From: Singulisphaera acidiphila DSM 18658
GTDB lineage: Bacteria; Planctomycetota; Planctomycetia; Isosphaerales; Isosphaeraceae
Assembly: GCF_000242455.2 (NCBI RefSeq)
Contig: NC_019892.1
Location: 7,574,744-7,638,743, forward strand
Length of the DNA: 64,000 bases
Direction: 5' to 3'
Shown: positions 19,259-27,800 of the stretch, piece after piece
How the letters are laid out: every line of letters starts with the position of its first letter
Numbering within the stretch: the stretch's first letter is position 1
Position numbers and translations under genes: made by a program
Notes under the pieces: model-generated
Databases searched by the model: none
What the model saw: only the letters and a program-made list of their open reading frames with translations
Told to the model about the DNA's origin: nothing

Positions 19259-19546
19259 TCAACCTATCGCTCGTAGTGGTCCCGCTCCACTCCGTCGAAA
19301 CCAGCCCGTGTTGCGGCAGCACTTCTTGAACAACAAGCCGCTACCGCACGGGCAAGGGTCGTTGCGGCCGAGCCGCTCCTGGAGTTCCTTGTTGCCGTGG
19401 ACGATCCTGTGGCCCCGCTTGACGTGGGTCTCGCTCAGAATACCCCCGACGCCGCTTGGACATGACCTCGAAAGCAGGGCGTGTCGTCGAAATCCGGTCG
19501 CATGGGACACCTCCAGTTGATTGTCGATAGATCGTGTCGTGAGCAT
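19259..19546 (-). CDS. small SEC-C zinc-motif protein
   Basis: About 95 residues with a C-terminal SEC-C motif, [19 protein letters not shown] (four Cys), a zinc-binding tail best known from SecA and found alone in many small proteins. The conserved part starts near [19 protein letters not shown]. The N-terminus is uncertain: 50 residues upstream the frame looks unnatural, while a +1 frame gives MSKRRRG just before a GGGGG run, so either a shorter start or a one-base frameshift is possible. It lies about 100 bp upstream of the ATP-grasp gene on the same strand. Confidence 0.6.
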   Translation of the reverse strand: MLTTRSIDNQLEVSHATGFRRHALLSRSCPSGVGGILSETHVKRGHRIVHGNKELQERLGRNDPCPCGSGLLFKKCCRNTGWFRRSGAGPLRAIG

Positions 19547-19717
19547 GGACGAGAAGCATGCCCCCCATCCTCAAAGGAGACAAGGGCCGGTCCGATCAGG
19601 TTCGGGGCCGGTCGGTAGACCTCCCTGTGGGCAAGTCCATCTCGCCTCGGCCAGCGCCCGAAGGGGTCCTGTGGCGAACGACTCATCGGCATGCGCCGCA
19701 AACGGTCCAACGCCAAG

Positions 19718-20761
19718 TCAATCTCGAATGCCATCGGGAAGGAGGTCTTCGAGCGGGACGACCTCGACCACGGCTTCCAGGTTGAGTGGGCCGTAGACGT
19801 GCGGGAACTTCTCCCATGAGTCGGGCGGGCTCTCCCACTTCAGCGGCGAGGTCAACTTGCTCGGCTCGATTCGCAGAACAACCAGCCTGGTCCGCCCTTT
19901 GTAGAACGTCTCGGCGACCCAGGGCAGTTGCTTCGGCGTCGAGCAGTGAATGAACCCCTCGGCCTCCAGAGTGTCGCCCCGATACCCGCCCCCGGCCTGA
20001 GCCTTCTCCCACTCCGATCGGGTTGTGATGCGCAGGATCTCGCCGGGCCTCGCTGTGGCCTTGCGCACCTGCTCGCCCGGCTCCAACTGCCGGATGCGGA
20101 CGTTCCGCCAGCGGACCTGATACGGCCCCTGGCCCTTGGCGATGCCATGGACCTGGAGGCCGATGAAGCCACTCTTGTCCACGTCGTCGGTGTAGTCAGA
20201 AGCGGCGACCCCGTTGACCCACGAGCGGTAGCGGTTGCCTTGCACGGCGATTTCGTAGCGGTTCCAATCCTCGTCCTTGAATGCCTTGCGGGCTTCAGCT
20301 CTCTTGGCGAAGTCATCGAGCCAGCGGGTGCGGCGGGCCTCGTCCCAGAAGTTGCCCGAGACGCCCTTTGCCGATTCAGCGATCTCGCACTGCGGGCCGT
20401 ACACGGTCCCGGCCTTGCGGACCTTTTTCGGGTCGGACTCCTGGGGCGTGTCCTTTTCGTACACATGGCTGCGGACCTGGACGCCCGAGTTCAGCCGGGG
20501 GTCGCACCTGACCTCCAGTTCGAGCACGAAGTCCTTGTAGTCCCCCCTGCAAAGGAACGTATTGGGACTGCCTTCCACGGTCGTGCCGACGATTGCCCCA
20601 TCCTCGACCTTGTACGAGGCGAACCCACCGTTGACCTTCCAGCCGTCGAGGGTCTTCCCGTCGAAGAGTGAGACCCAGCCCTCGTCGGCGAATACGGTCG
20701 TCGAGTAGAACGACAGGACCAAGGCGATGGCCGTGAGCACGGTTCTCGATCTCGAAGTCAT
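19718..20761 (-). CDS. secreted DUF1080-DUF952 fusion protein
   Basis: 347 residues. AGGAG 8 nt upstream fixes the start, giving a Sec signal (VLTAIALVLSFYSTTVFADE). Residues about 25-230 are a DUF1080 domain: WVSLFDGKTLDGWKVNGG, then FVLELEVRCDPRLNSGVQVR, GFIGLQVHGIAKGQGPYQVR and WRNVRIRQL. Residues about 245-340 are a DUF952 domain: EAEGFIHCSTPKQLPWVAET, LVVLRIEPSKLTSPLKWE, then FPHVYGPLNLEAVVEVVPLE. A carbohydrate-type beta-sandwich joined to DUF952 is unusual to me. A free-standing DUF952 gene occurs at 29.3 kb in the same window. Function unknown; probably periplasmic. Confidence 0.85.
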   Translation of the reverse strand: MTSRSRTVLTAIALVLSFYSTTVFADEGWVSLFDGKTLDGWKVNGGFASYKVEDGAIVGTTVEGSPNTFLCRGDYKDFVLELEVRCDPRLNSGVQVRSHVYEKDTPQESDPKKVRKAGTVYGPQCEIAESAKGVSGNFWDEARRTRWLDDFAKRAEARKAFKDEDWNRYEIAVQGNRYRSWVNGVAASDYTDDVDKSGFIGLQVHGIAKGQGPYQVRWRNVRIRQLEPGEQVRKATARPGEILRITTRSEWEKAQAGGGYRGDTLEAEGFIHCSTPKQLPWVAETFYKGRTRLVVLRIEPSKLTSPLKWESPPDSWEKFPHVYGPLNLEAVVEVVPLEDLLPDGIRD

Positions 20762-21189
20762 GGCAACTCTCCTGGATTCCCTCGGCATTGACATGGCTGG
20801 CGACAATCAAGTAAGTCAGGCTGGGCAGCAACGGACGTCTGGGCATCTGAGCAACCAACCTTAACGTTGAGCCTCATCCTAGACGACGACCAAGGGAAAT
20901 CGAGCATCTTGTTTCGAATCGCCATCCGCCCCTGCCGCTGGTGGTATCAGTTGGGGCTCGCCCCGACGCCGACAACATCTCGCTGCCGCCCCTAAATCTC
21001 AGTCCCCGCCCGCCAAGGCGGTTGCGATGGCACGAACTCTCGACCAAAAATGCCGAGGGTAAGGTTCCTCCCCTGGAAATCGGAGCCCGGCAACTGGAGA
21101 ATCAGTGCTTGCGGCGACGGCAAACCAGGCCAAGAAGGTTATGACCTGCGGTTATCAGTTCCATTCTCTTCCGGCATAGGACATTACTC
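20762..21189. other. intergenic between divergent genes
   Basis: About 430 bp carrying the upstream regions of the leftward DUF1080-DUF952 gene and the rightward DUF6678 gene. I see no coherent ORF, RNA or terminator. Confidence 0.4.
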
Positions 21190-21504
21190 GTGAACCCGGT
21201 CATGAACAACACGAAATGGGACGAGCTACGACTGGCGATGTACGGATTAGGGAATCTGAGCCCAAGCTGGAGCACCAAGGACCTATCGGGTTACATCTGT
21301 CCATACGATAAAGATTGGTTCTATCACTTCCGGAATGGGGGTTACGACTCGATCGAGTGGGTCCATATCCGGCTAGACTCACCGGAGCAGGATCGGGCGG
21401 TCGAGATGGCCCTGCGTCGGGTCCATGTCCCCGGCCACCGGGTTGAAGGTGGCTTCAGGGTCTACGGATACACCCAGGCCGCTGCGACAATAGACTACAT
21501 CTGA
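21190..21504 (+). CDS. DUF6678-family protein
   Basis: 104-residue soluble protein matching the DUF6678 pattern as I remember it: MNNTKWDELRLAMYGLGNLS, a WSTKD...GY segment, DKDWFYHF, YDSIEWVHI, a C-terminal VHVPGHRVEGGFRVYGY and an end in IDYI. Length is normal. GTG at 21190 is chosen because AGGA lies 8 nt upstream; the ATG four codons later corresponds to the usual family start and is the alternative. Family function is unknown. It is convergent with the small leftward ORF that follows. Confidence 0.75.
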   Translation: MNPVMNNTKWDELRLAMYGLGNLSPSWSTKDLSGYICPYDKDWFYHFRNGGYDSIEWVHIRLDSPEQDRAVEMALRRVHVPGHRVEGGFRVYGYTQAAATIDYI

Positions 21505-21752
21505 ATGTACGACGATTGGGAGTAAAAGTCATTGAATTGGCAGGAACTATTGCATCTGAAGAGCAATGGGCAAATTGCCAGCGAGGCTGCAACCTGCCAC
21601 CCCCTCGTCCTTATCCTTCGGATATTCTCCTGCCGGTGCATCTCAACATCCTCGGGTACTTCGTCTTCGTAGATGCCGGGATCGAACGGCTCCGTCTTTC
21701 GTGCGATCTCCAGGCATCCGGCCAGTTGCCTGCGTTCAAAGATCGTCCTCAT
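21495..21752 (-). CDS. small hypothetical protein, displaced by IS630
   Basis: 85 codons, acidic N-terminal half (MRTIFERRQLAGCLEIARKT, then YEDEVPEDVEMHRQENIRRI). The ATG lies immediately beside the IS630 target-site TA. If the element is removed, the ATG overlaps the stop of another reading frame as ATGA, which is what a two-gene operon would look like. It has therefore probably lost its natural upstream region. No family recognised. Confidence 0.35.
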   Translation of the reverse strand: MRTIFERRQLAGCLEIARKTEPFDPGIYEDEVPEDVEMHRQENIRRIRTRGWQVAASLAICPLLFRCNSSCQFNDFYSQSSYIQM

Positions 21753-22925
21753 CTAAATAGAAACTTTCAAATGGGAAAGTAGATCAGGCGGCCCTGGCTT
21801 TTGGGTAAGCCGAACCCTCGATCTGGAAAGGGTTTGCCTGTCCCAGCCAGGTGAAGACTCGATCCAATAATTCCTCCAGATCCTTGCACCGATGATTCCG
21901 GGTGATGTTCTCGTGCAAATGCCACCATACCCGCTCGATCGGGTTCAGGTCCGGGGAGTATGCGGGGAGCAGATGGACTTCGATTCGACCCTCGTGCTTC
22001 CAGAGGTACTGGATCACCTCCAGGCTGGTGTGGCTCCCCGCGTTGTCGCAGATCACGTGGATCTTGCGGTAGCGTCGCAGCCTGCGGCGCAGGTCGTCGA
22101 GGTGCTTGATGAACAACGCTCCGTCGCGCCCTTGCTTGGGGGCCGCCTCGGTGACGAACACCTGGCCGGTCCGCCAGTGGATTGAGCCGGAGATGTGCCG
22201 CTTCTTGTTCGTCCCGGGGGTCTCGACCTTCGCTTGTCGGCCTTTGAACATCCACATCCGGCCGATCTTTGGGTTGGTGTGAACCTCGACTTCGTCCTGC
22301 CAGACGGCCGTCTCGTCCTCGGGCAGCTCTTCCAGGAGCTTCCGCAGTTCAGCCAGCTTGACCTGCCTCTCGTCTTCGTCCGGCTTCAGGGTCGGCCGGG
22401 GTCGCCGGTACACCAGGTGGCCGCGATGGAGCCAGCGACGGACGGTCTCCCGGCTGACGCGAACGCCTTCTCTTTCTCGCAAGAGCAGGGCCAACAACAC
22501 ACACGACCAGCGACTGCGGAGGAAACCGAAGTCGCTGGGGGTCGTGGTGGTCACCCAGTTCACGAGGATGGCGACCCAGCCGAAGCCCAGCCGAAAGGGC
22601 CGGCCCCGTTTCCTCCCAGTCAACCCTTCGAGGCCCTCGGCCTGGAACCGCTTCAGCCAGCGGTCGACAGTGCGTGAGCTGCAGAAGAGCATGGACTCGA
22701 TGTTGTCCCAGGGATGGCCGTCAGCCAACAGGAGGATAATGTGGGCGCGAAAGCGGAGTTCGGGATCAGAATCCTTGCGGTAGATCGCCAAGAGTTCGTC
22801 GCGCTGAGTCGTCGAAAGGGAGAGCATGGGCGTCGTTAATGTTCGTCCGTGTTGAGTCGTCGGTGCAGTCCTCTGCATGAATTATAGGGGCAGGGCTACT
22901 TTCCCTTTGGCAGGGAACTATTTAG
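21753..22925 (-). mobile_element. complete IS630-family element
   Basis: About 1.17 kb. Ends are imperfect 30-bp inverted repeats: CTAAATAG...GGGAAAGTAG at 21753-21782 and its complement at 22896-22925. The outer cTA/TAg fits the TA target duplication of IS630/Tc1-type elements. One intact transposase gene lies between them. Confidence 0.88.
21784..22878 (-). CDS. IS630-family transposase, intact
   Basis: 364 residues, single frame. N-terminal winged-helix DNA-binding part: MLFCSSRTVDRWLKRFQAEG, then LEGLTGRKRGRP. Second HTH: VRVSRETVRRWLHRGHLVY. DDE core with Asp in AVWQDEVEVHTNPKIGRMW, Asp in IHVICDNAGSHTS and Glu in YSPDLNPIERVWWHLHENIT. All three catalytic residues are present and the terminal repeats are intact, so it may be mobile. 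A start at MLSLSTTQ (22827) is an alternative; neither has a clear ribosome site. Confidence 0.93.
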   Translation of the reverse strand: MQRTAPTTQHGRTLTTPMLSLSTTQRDELLAIYRKDSDPELRFRAHIILLLADGHPWDNIESMLFCSSRTVDRWLKRFQAEGLEGLTGRKRGRPFRLGFGWVAILVNWVTTTTPSDFGFLRSRWSCVLLALLLREREGVRVSRETVRRWLHRGHLVYRRPRPTLKPDEDERQVKLAELRKLLEELPEDETAVWQDEVEVHTNPKIGRMWMFKGRQAKVETPGTNKKRHISGSIHWRTGQVFVTEAAPKQGRDGALFIKHLDDLRRRLRRYRKIHVICDNAGSHTSLEVIQYLWKHEGRIEVHLLPAYSPDLNPIERVWWHLHENITRNHRCKDLEELLDRVFTWLGQANPFQIEGSAYPKARAA

Positions 22926-23106
22926 GCCACAAGGCGGGGATTTCGGCACGGAACTCGGCGTCGATCTCGGTGGCTTCGAGAAAGTTCAAGAACTTCTCCC
23001 CGACTGTTGGGTGGCGAGTAGGGCATACCCATCCTGGCACGGCTGGCCACCAAGCTCGATTGGGGATATCATTAACCTGTTCGGCGGGTCGATCCGCCGG
23101 GGTTGG
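22918..23106 (-). pseudogene. ORF interrupted at its 3' end by IS630
   Basis: A leftward open frame gives EKFLNFLEATEIDAEFRAEI followed by PALWP, then a stop created by the IS630 end. Joining the two flanks at the TA restores ...PALWPR-stop, overlapping the next ATG. No start codon is certain and no family is recognised. Composition is natural, but the upstream part (AWWPAVPGW) is odd. Confidence 0.3.
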
Positions 23107-23133
23107 TCATCAGGTAGCGGAGAGTCAAAGGCC

Positions 23134-23337
23134 ATGCGAGCCCCGGAGCGGATCGACCAAGTGCTGGCGGTGGTCCGAGAAGTGTGGTATCGCTACCCGG
23201 ACCTTCGGCTCGGACAGCTTATCGTCAACGCTGTGCAGCCGGACGAACCCTGCTCTCAGGTCTATGCCGTGGAGGATACGGTGTTGGTCCGCAAGCTCGA
23301 ATCGTTAGCCAAGCGTTGGGGCCGCATCGACGCCTGA
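23134..23337 (+). CDS. small hypothetical protein
   Basis: 67-residue soluble protein: MRAPERIDQVLAVVREVWYR, then YPDLRLGQLIVNAVQPDEPC and YAVEDTVLVRKLESLAKRW. The 'ERIDxVLxxVRxxWxxxPDLRLGQLIVNA' pattern recurs in small uncharacterised bacterial proteins, which supports this as a real gene and fixes the start at 23134 rather than further upstream. A GCGGAGAG lies about 8 nt upstream. Function unknown. Confidence 0.6.
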   Translation: MRAPERIDQVLAVVREVWYRYPDLRLGQLIVNAVQPDEPCSQVYAVEDTVLVRKLESLAKRWGRIDA

Positions 23338-23491
23338 ACCCGTATCTCAGCGGCCTCGGCCCGCCAAGACTACTGCACCAACTAACGTCTACCCTTTCTG
23401 ACACATATCACAGGATGCCGACACGGCAGATTTCGCCGTGTCAGAAGGCTCGCTCGTCGGGAGCCCCTATTCGACACGGGAACGGAGCGAC

Positions 23492-23680
23492 TTACGCCGG
23501 TTCTCTTTTCCATTGATACTCACAGGCCAACCCAAACAGACCTTCGGGGGCCTGCCATTCGCCATAGCAATATCCTCCCGCCTCGAAGGTGGCGAGGAAC
23601 GGGAGGATAGCGTCGATCTGCTTGATGGTAACTGGTGGTTCGGTCGGCAGAAGACCATCCGAACCAGTATCATTCTCCAT
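23492..23680 (-). CDS. small protein, weakly DUF6508-like
   Basis: 62 residues: PPVTIKQIDAILPFLATFEA, then GGYCYGEWQAPEGLFGLACEY. The 'ILxFLxxFExxGFxFGEW' style recalls DUF6508 proteins, but this one is shorter than the roughly 110 residues usual there and may be truncated. Its ATG lies 11 nt inside the end of the upstream repeat-protein gene, so the two are probably translationally coupled. Confidence 0.5.
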   Translation of the reverse strand: MENDTGSDGLLPTEPPVTIKQIDAILPFLATFEAGGYCYGEWQAPEGLFGLACEYQWKREPA

Positions 23681-24449
23681 GACTGCGAACCAGTAGACGA
23701 CGGGCTGCCCGTAGCGCCTCCTGCACCTCGGCGAAGCCTCCCAGGCTTTTGAGCCGGAACATCAGTTCGTCGATCTCGCCCTCAATCTCATCCAAGACCC
23801 GGCCATGGCCGTTATCCTGGCTCATCAACGTGGCAGTCGTCTTTGGCGAGGCGTGCTCACCTTTGGATTGCGAACGAGTCGCTTCGACTGCACTCGCCAC
23901 CCTCTCGGGTTTCGATGCATTGGGCGAGGACTTCAATTTGGGAACGGCGGCACTGATCTTACCAAAGGATCGCTTTCCGGTGTTGCCCTGTTCTCGCTTG
24001 ACCTTGTAGAAGATCGAATCGCTGATCGTCCCCTCGTTTCCGGCCGTCAACCACGCCCGGTTGATCGCCTTCACATTGGCCTTGGGGTCTTGCCCGAGCA
24101 TCTCTTGGACGAAAGCCGCCTTGCCCATGCCCGTGCTTCCCCCACGACTAGCGGTGGGCGATTGAACCTCTTTGGCCTTAGAAGCCCCCCTGCTCTTCGT
24201 CCCCTTTGGTGGCTTGCTCTGGGCCACTGAACCTGTGATTGCTTCGGAGGACCCTCCATTGGTCCCCATTTTGCCGGTCGACTTGAGCTTGGATCGGGTC
24301 TTGCCCACCAGGCTCTCGCTGACCGTCCCCTCGTTTCCCGCCGACTTCCACGCCTCATTGACGGTAGCGAGGGTGGCGTCAGGATTGACGGACAGGAACT
24401 CTGCGACGAAAGGTGTCTTGCCCTGATTGACGCCGGGACCGATCGCCAT
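23670..24449 (-). CDS. two-repeat protein with C-terminal helix
   Basis: 259 residues, no signal. Two ~47-residue repeats align closely. Repeat A (about 10-56): GKTPFVAEFLSVNPDATLAT, NEAWKSAGNEGTVSESLVGK. Repeat B (about 115-161): GKAAFVQEMLGQDPKANVKA, NRAWLTAGNEGTISDSIFYK. Each is followed by a basic, Ser/Lys/Gly-rich linker, giving a histone-tail-like composition. The last 45 residues form an acidic amphipathic helix (LDEIEGEIDELMFRLKSLGG). Each repeat could be a small helical bundle that binds nucleic acid or peptide; that is inference from composition. Start MAIGPGVNQ was chosen because repeat A follows directly. Coupled to the downstream gene. Confidence 0.7.
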   Translation of the reverse strand: MAIGPGVNQGKTPFVAEFLSVNPDATLATVNEAWKSAGNEGTVSESLVGKTRSKLKSTGKMGTNGGSSEAITGSVAQSKPPKGTKSRGASKAKEVQSPTASRGGSTGMGKAAFVQEMLGQDPKANVKAINRAWLTAGNEGTISDSIFYKVKREQGNTGKRSFGKISAAVPKLKSSPNASKPERVASAVEATRSQSKGEHASPKTTATLMSQDNGHGRVLDEIEGEIDELMFRLKSLGGFAEVQEALRAARRLLVRSHGE

Positions 24450-24571
24450 GTTCTGTTCTCCAAATGCAGTGTGTGACAGGACACTATTCCTGTAGCTTAT
24501 CTCAAGTTCTGTCACATTCGAGGCAATCGCTACCTTTTTCCTGAGCAGCACAGTCAATTTCAGGTGGGACA

Positions 24572-25132
24572 ATGGCAAAGAAAGCGAGAGGAACGAGGAC
24601 TAAACAAAGTAGAGGTGAGGAGGTCCAACCGACTTCCTTCGACCGGCTGTACCCCACCATCGCCCGTTGGATCACGCAGGAGGAGGGCTGGGTCGAGATC
24701 GGGGCCGACGATTACAGCCATTCGCTTGTCAGGGCTCTGTACGGGGGCGGAATGGTCTGGGAAGGGACTGATGTGTACGGGTCAATCGACGCAGCATTAC
24801 GAGCAATGGAGGCGGGTATCACCGCATGGCTGGAAAAGTATCGCCCCGAAGAACTACGTACTGTTGGAACCGGACCAGGAATCGTCGGAACTCAGACTCG
24901 ATCCGGTCAAGCCAGTCCGAAAGGAAACCTCAGAGGCATGAAACGAACCAAGGCAAAAGCTCCTCTTACCACCCTCGATCGATCACGACTGGGAAAGCGG
25001 AAACACACGCCGAAGGCCACGGCACAGTCGAAACCTGATGACCAAATGAAGGGAGATGCAGACTCATCGGTCCCACGACCCATCGCCGAGAAAGCCGTAA
25101 TCGCTCGAAATAACCAGTCTTGTGTCGCCTGA
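24572..25132 (+). CDS. hypothetical protein with small N-terminal domain
   Basis: 186 residues. A basic leader is followed by a well-formed domain at about 22-90: FDRLYPTIARWITQEEGWVE, IGADDYSHSLVRALYGGGM and an amphipathic helix DAALRAMEAGITAWLEKY. Similar 'GWIEIGxDEYSxSFVRALxxGGxVWEG' proteins are known to me as uncharacterised. The tail after residue 95 is Lys/Thr/Ser-rich with no domain and may be disordered or spurious, since a leftward gene overlaps its end. It is divergent from the repeat-protein gene, about 120 bp apart. Confidence 0.6.
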   Translation: MAKKARGTRTKQSRGEEVQPTSFDRLYPTIARWITQEEGWVEIGADDYSHSLVRALYGGGMVWEGTDVYGSIDAALRAMEAGITAWLEKYRPEELRTVGTGPGIVGTQTRSGQASPKGNLRGMKRTKAKAPLTTLDRSRLGKRKHTPKATAQSKPDDQMKGDADSSVPRPIAEKAVIARNNQSCVA

Positions 25133-25418
25133 TAGCCTGGCAGACTGACCTTTTTTGTTCGTCCTCCGGAGTCAGACAATGCCACGTACTGATAGTCGGA
25201 CGCCTCCAGCCCCGAGCGAGGCATGCCTCGAGGTGGGAGCAAGCTTCTCCCGGTAGGATAGCCAGACAATGGGGGATGACCCGATCCGCATCGGCATTAG
25301 CGATCTCGTCGAGCAGGCCGTTCACGAGTTCCTCCAGTGTGATCAATTCCCACTGATACAAGCAGAGCTTCCGCTGGACCACGCCAATCAGCTTTAGCTC
25401 CCGATTCGAGAAATCCAT
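24966..25418 (-). CDS. hypothetical protein, 3' end uncertain
   Basis: 150 codons. The N-terminal 75 residues look genuine and helical: MDFSNRELKLIGVVQRKLCL, then ITLEELVNGLLDEIANADAD. After about residue 68 (LEACLARGW) another frame reads SDYQYVALSDSGGRTKKVSL, which looks equally natural, so a one-base frameshift near 25210 is possible. The 3' end overlaps the rightward gene above. No family recognised. Confidence 0.45.
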   Translation of the reverse strand: MDFSNRELKLIGVVQRKLCLYQWELITLEELVNGLLDEIANADADRVIPHCLAILPGEACSHLEACLARGWRRPTISTWHCLTPEDEQKRSVCQAIRRHKTGYFERLRLSRRWVVGPMSLHLPSFGHQVSTVPWPSACVSAFPVVIDRGW

Positions 25419-25580
25419 CGCTCTTGACTCCCCTCATGCCAGCCGCATCAGCAGCCCCGCCATTACGGTGGAGATCCTAATATCGCCGATGTGGCCTTTT
25501 CACGGTCATCCATTCGCCTCTGTCCACGAGGGGCACCCGTGCGATGTTCGCAGACCAATTACGTCCGATCGTGCCCCACA

Positions 25581-25985
25581 CTAAATGTCCTCATATAGCA
25601 CGGCCTTCTCGGGGCGATAGCTCGCCGCCAGAACCGTGGCTCTGACCACATGCTTGACCCGAAGCTCCAAGGGGCGGCCCCCAGCCAGCTTGACCGCCTC
25701 ATCGATCACAGAGGAGTCGAAAACCACCTTGCCCTCGAATGGCTGCTCCACCTCGATGATGTAGCCCAACCAGTCGAGGCTGTCCCAAAATGGCAGTTGC
25801 ACGAGATCGTGGGCGAACCTGTCGTCGGGTCGAATAGTCTCCGTGGGCACCGTCCCCAATTGGGCGATGGCCCGACGAGCAGCGAGCGCCACCTGAGCCT
25901 TCAGCGGCTCATCGGGGATTTTGCACCGCATCAGGAACTCGCCGTCGCACATCGTCGCCCGCATGCCACCGGATCGCCGCTGCAC
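25581..25985 (-). CDS. acyl-carrier-protein-like protein
   Basis: About 134 residues with an ACP-like four-helix pattern: LKAQVALAARRAIAQLGTVP, IRPDDRFAHDLVQLPFWDSLDW split around the DSLD motif, then LGYIIEVEQPFEGKVVF. In true ACPs the Ser of DSL carries phosphopantetheine; here the Ser is present in FWDSLDW. A C-terminal extension of about 35 residues (LRVKHVVRATVLAASYR) is not typical. No acyltransferase, ketosynthase or adenylation gene is nearby. Start is uncertain among several Met/GTG codons. Family assignment is by motif only. Confidence 0.5.
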   Translation of the reverse strand: MQRRSGGMRATMCDGEFLMRCKIPDEPLKAQVALAARRAIAQLGTVPTETIRPDDRFAHDLVQLPFWDSLDWLGYIIEVEQPFEGKVVFDSSVIDEAVKLAGGRPLELRVKHVVRATVLAASYRPEKAVLYEDI

Positions 25986-26126
25986 GCATCGCCCGATGGT
26001 GATTTCAGAGCGAGCGAATAAACCAGATCATGACGGCGACACAGAATAGCCAAGCTAGAGTTTCTAGACCCTTCGGCGGAATTACCGCTAGAATCGACAC
26101 TGTAGCAAGGAAATCGGCTTCATGTC

Positions 26127-27459
26127 TCATGCGGCCCGCGCCTTGTGGAGGGATTGGGTCGTTGCCGAGCGGCCGTCTCCTTGACGTTCCCGTTGCAGGT
26201 CCAACGCCAACCTGCCCTCGATCCCGCGTTTCGTCCGCACCCGATAGACCGACTTCTGCATCTTCCGATAACGCCGGTTGCCTCGCTCCACCGCATTCGA
26301 CGTCGCTCCCAGCAGCCGCTCATCCAGGAACACCAGCGCCTTCTCCAGGCCCGGCGTCTGCAACTTCTTCAGCGCCTCGCGCAAGCGACCGAATCGACGC
26401 AACCGCGCCCGCAGCCGCGCCAGCTTGGCTAACGCCGTGGCCAGGCGACAGCGCCGGTCGAAGAGGCGGTAGACCTCGTCCATCAGGTCCCAGAGCGTGC
26501 GGAGTTGCGGCTGCCCGCGACTGATCCGCCGCAGCGTCGCCCGCTCCGACGCGTTGAGCCGACGCTTGACGAACAGGTACCGATGCTCGAACAGCGCACC
26601 GACCTTAGACTCGATCCGCTTCTTGAGCCGCACCGCGCGTCTCGCGGCTGCGGTACCGGGGCGGCCGCGACCGACCTTGGGGGCAGCGGCCTTCAGTCCT
26701 TTGCGCACCTTGGCCACGGCGGAGAGGACCGCATTGGTAATCTCGCGGAGCACGTGGAATGTGTAGACCTGATGGGGGATCGCGCCGAAGACGGTGGCGA
26801 TCGGCTCCGGGTAGAGCGACGAACCATCGGTGGTGATCCCGCGGAGGGTCAACCCGCGCGCCTGCAACGCCTTGTGGAATCGGCGGAAAAACCTCTCGAT
26901 GTCCTTGTGCTTCGGGGCACCACTCAGGACGTGGTAGGAGAGCCGCTTGAAGGTGTGGTTATCGACGATCGAGAGGATGCAGAACGGCCCGTCATACAGC
27001 TCGTCGGCCGCGATGTAACCCGAGAAGTCGGCCAGGGCCCAGTCGAGATGAGTGGTGTGGGCGGCTCGCGCCGCCTTTTTCCCCCCCGGCCTCGACCCAA
27101 TTCTGGATCGTGGCATAGGGGACGAAGACGCGGTGGTCGCGCCACAAGGTCCAGCCCGCGGTGCGATAAGGGAGGCCGTCCTCGACGACCAGTCGGACCG
27201 CGGTGTCGACGCCCCGGCGCGTGTAGTGGCTCCCCGGTTCGGCCAGGTCGGCCATGTTGGCGTTGAAGTACTTGCGACAGCGGGTGCAGTAGTGCTGGGA
27301 GTAGAGCACGACGATGTCGCGCGGTCGTCCCGTGAGGGGAGCGCCGAGGTCGTGGAGGGAGCGACGCGCCCTGCGATCGCGGTAGGAACTGTGTCCACAA
27401 TGAGGACAGGGCCGCCGGCGGTAATTGCGACTGCGGAGACTGAGATTGGGCTTAGGCAA
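26127..27459 (-). pseudogene. zinc-ribbon DDE transposase, frameshifted
   Basis: Read leftward from 27459, the first frame gives a zinc ribbon (CPHCGHSSYRDRRARR...CTRCRKYF) and an HTH-like part ending TIQNWVEAGG. The product then continues only in the +1 frame: HTTHLDWALADFSGYIAADE, GITTDGSSLYPEP and AVERGNRRYRKMQKSVYRVR, giving a plausible Asp-Asp-Glu set. The shift falls on a G7-A5 run at about 27080-27092, so the cause is either an indel or slippage at that tract. Total length would be about 440 residues. The layout resembles ISL3/ISNCY-type transposases. Terminal repeats were not found. Confidence 0.75.
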
Positions 27460-27800
27460 GTCCTCGATGCGAGTGATGCCCTCGATGGGGTCGGGTCGGT
27501 ATTCGCCGGGCCCTGGTATGACAAACCTCCTGGAAGAGTCCTACCAGGCAATACGTCAGGCGATGGGGTTTTGTTCATCGAATCCGCCCGGTAATCGTGC
27601 TATAGACTCAAAAATGTGGCCTATTCGTTGCGAGAGAACGTCATCAAAAGCGATTCGATAAATGCTATATATAATTCAAACATTTAATTTCGTGACACTT
27701 TCGACTATCCGACAGAAAACGACACAGCCCAAGGTCTTCCGAGGGGAATATCCTGGGCTGGGAGTGCTATGCCGAAAAATATTTCAGACATGCTTATATA
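27460..27800. other. AT-rich intergenic stretch
   Basis: About 340 bp. From 27600 onward G+C falls clearly below that of the window, with tracts such as TATATAATTC. No coherent gene. This may be the ragged left edge of transferred DNA that contains the following broken gene. Confidence 0.4.
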
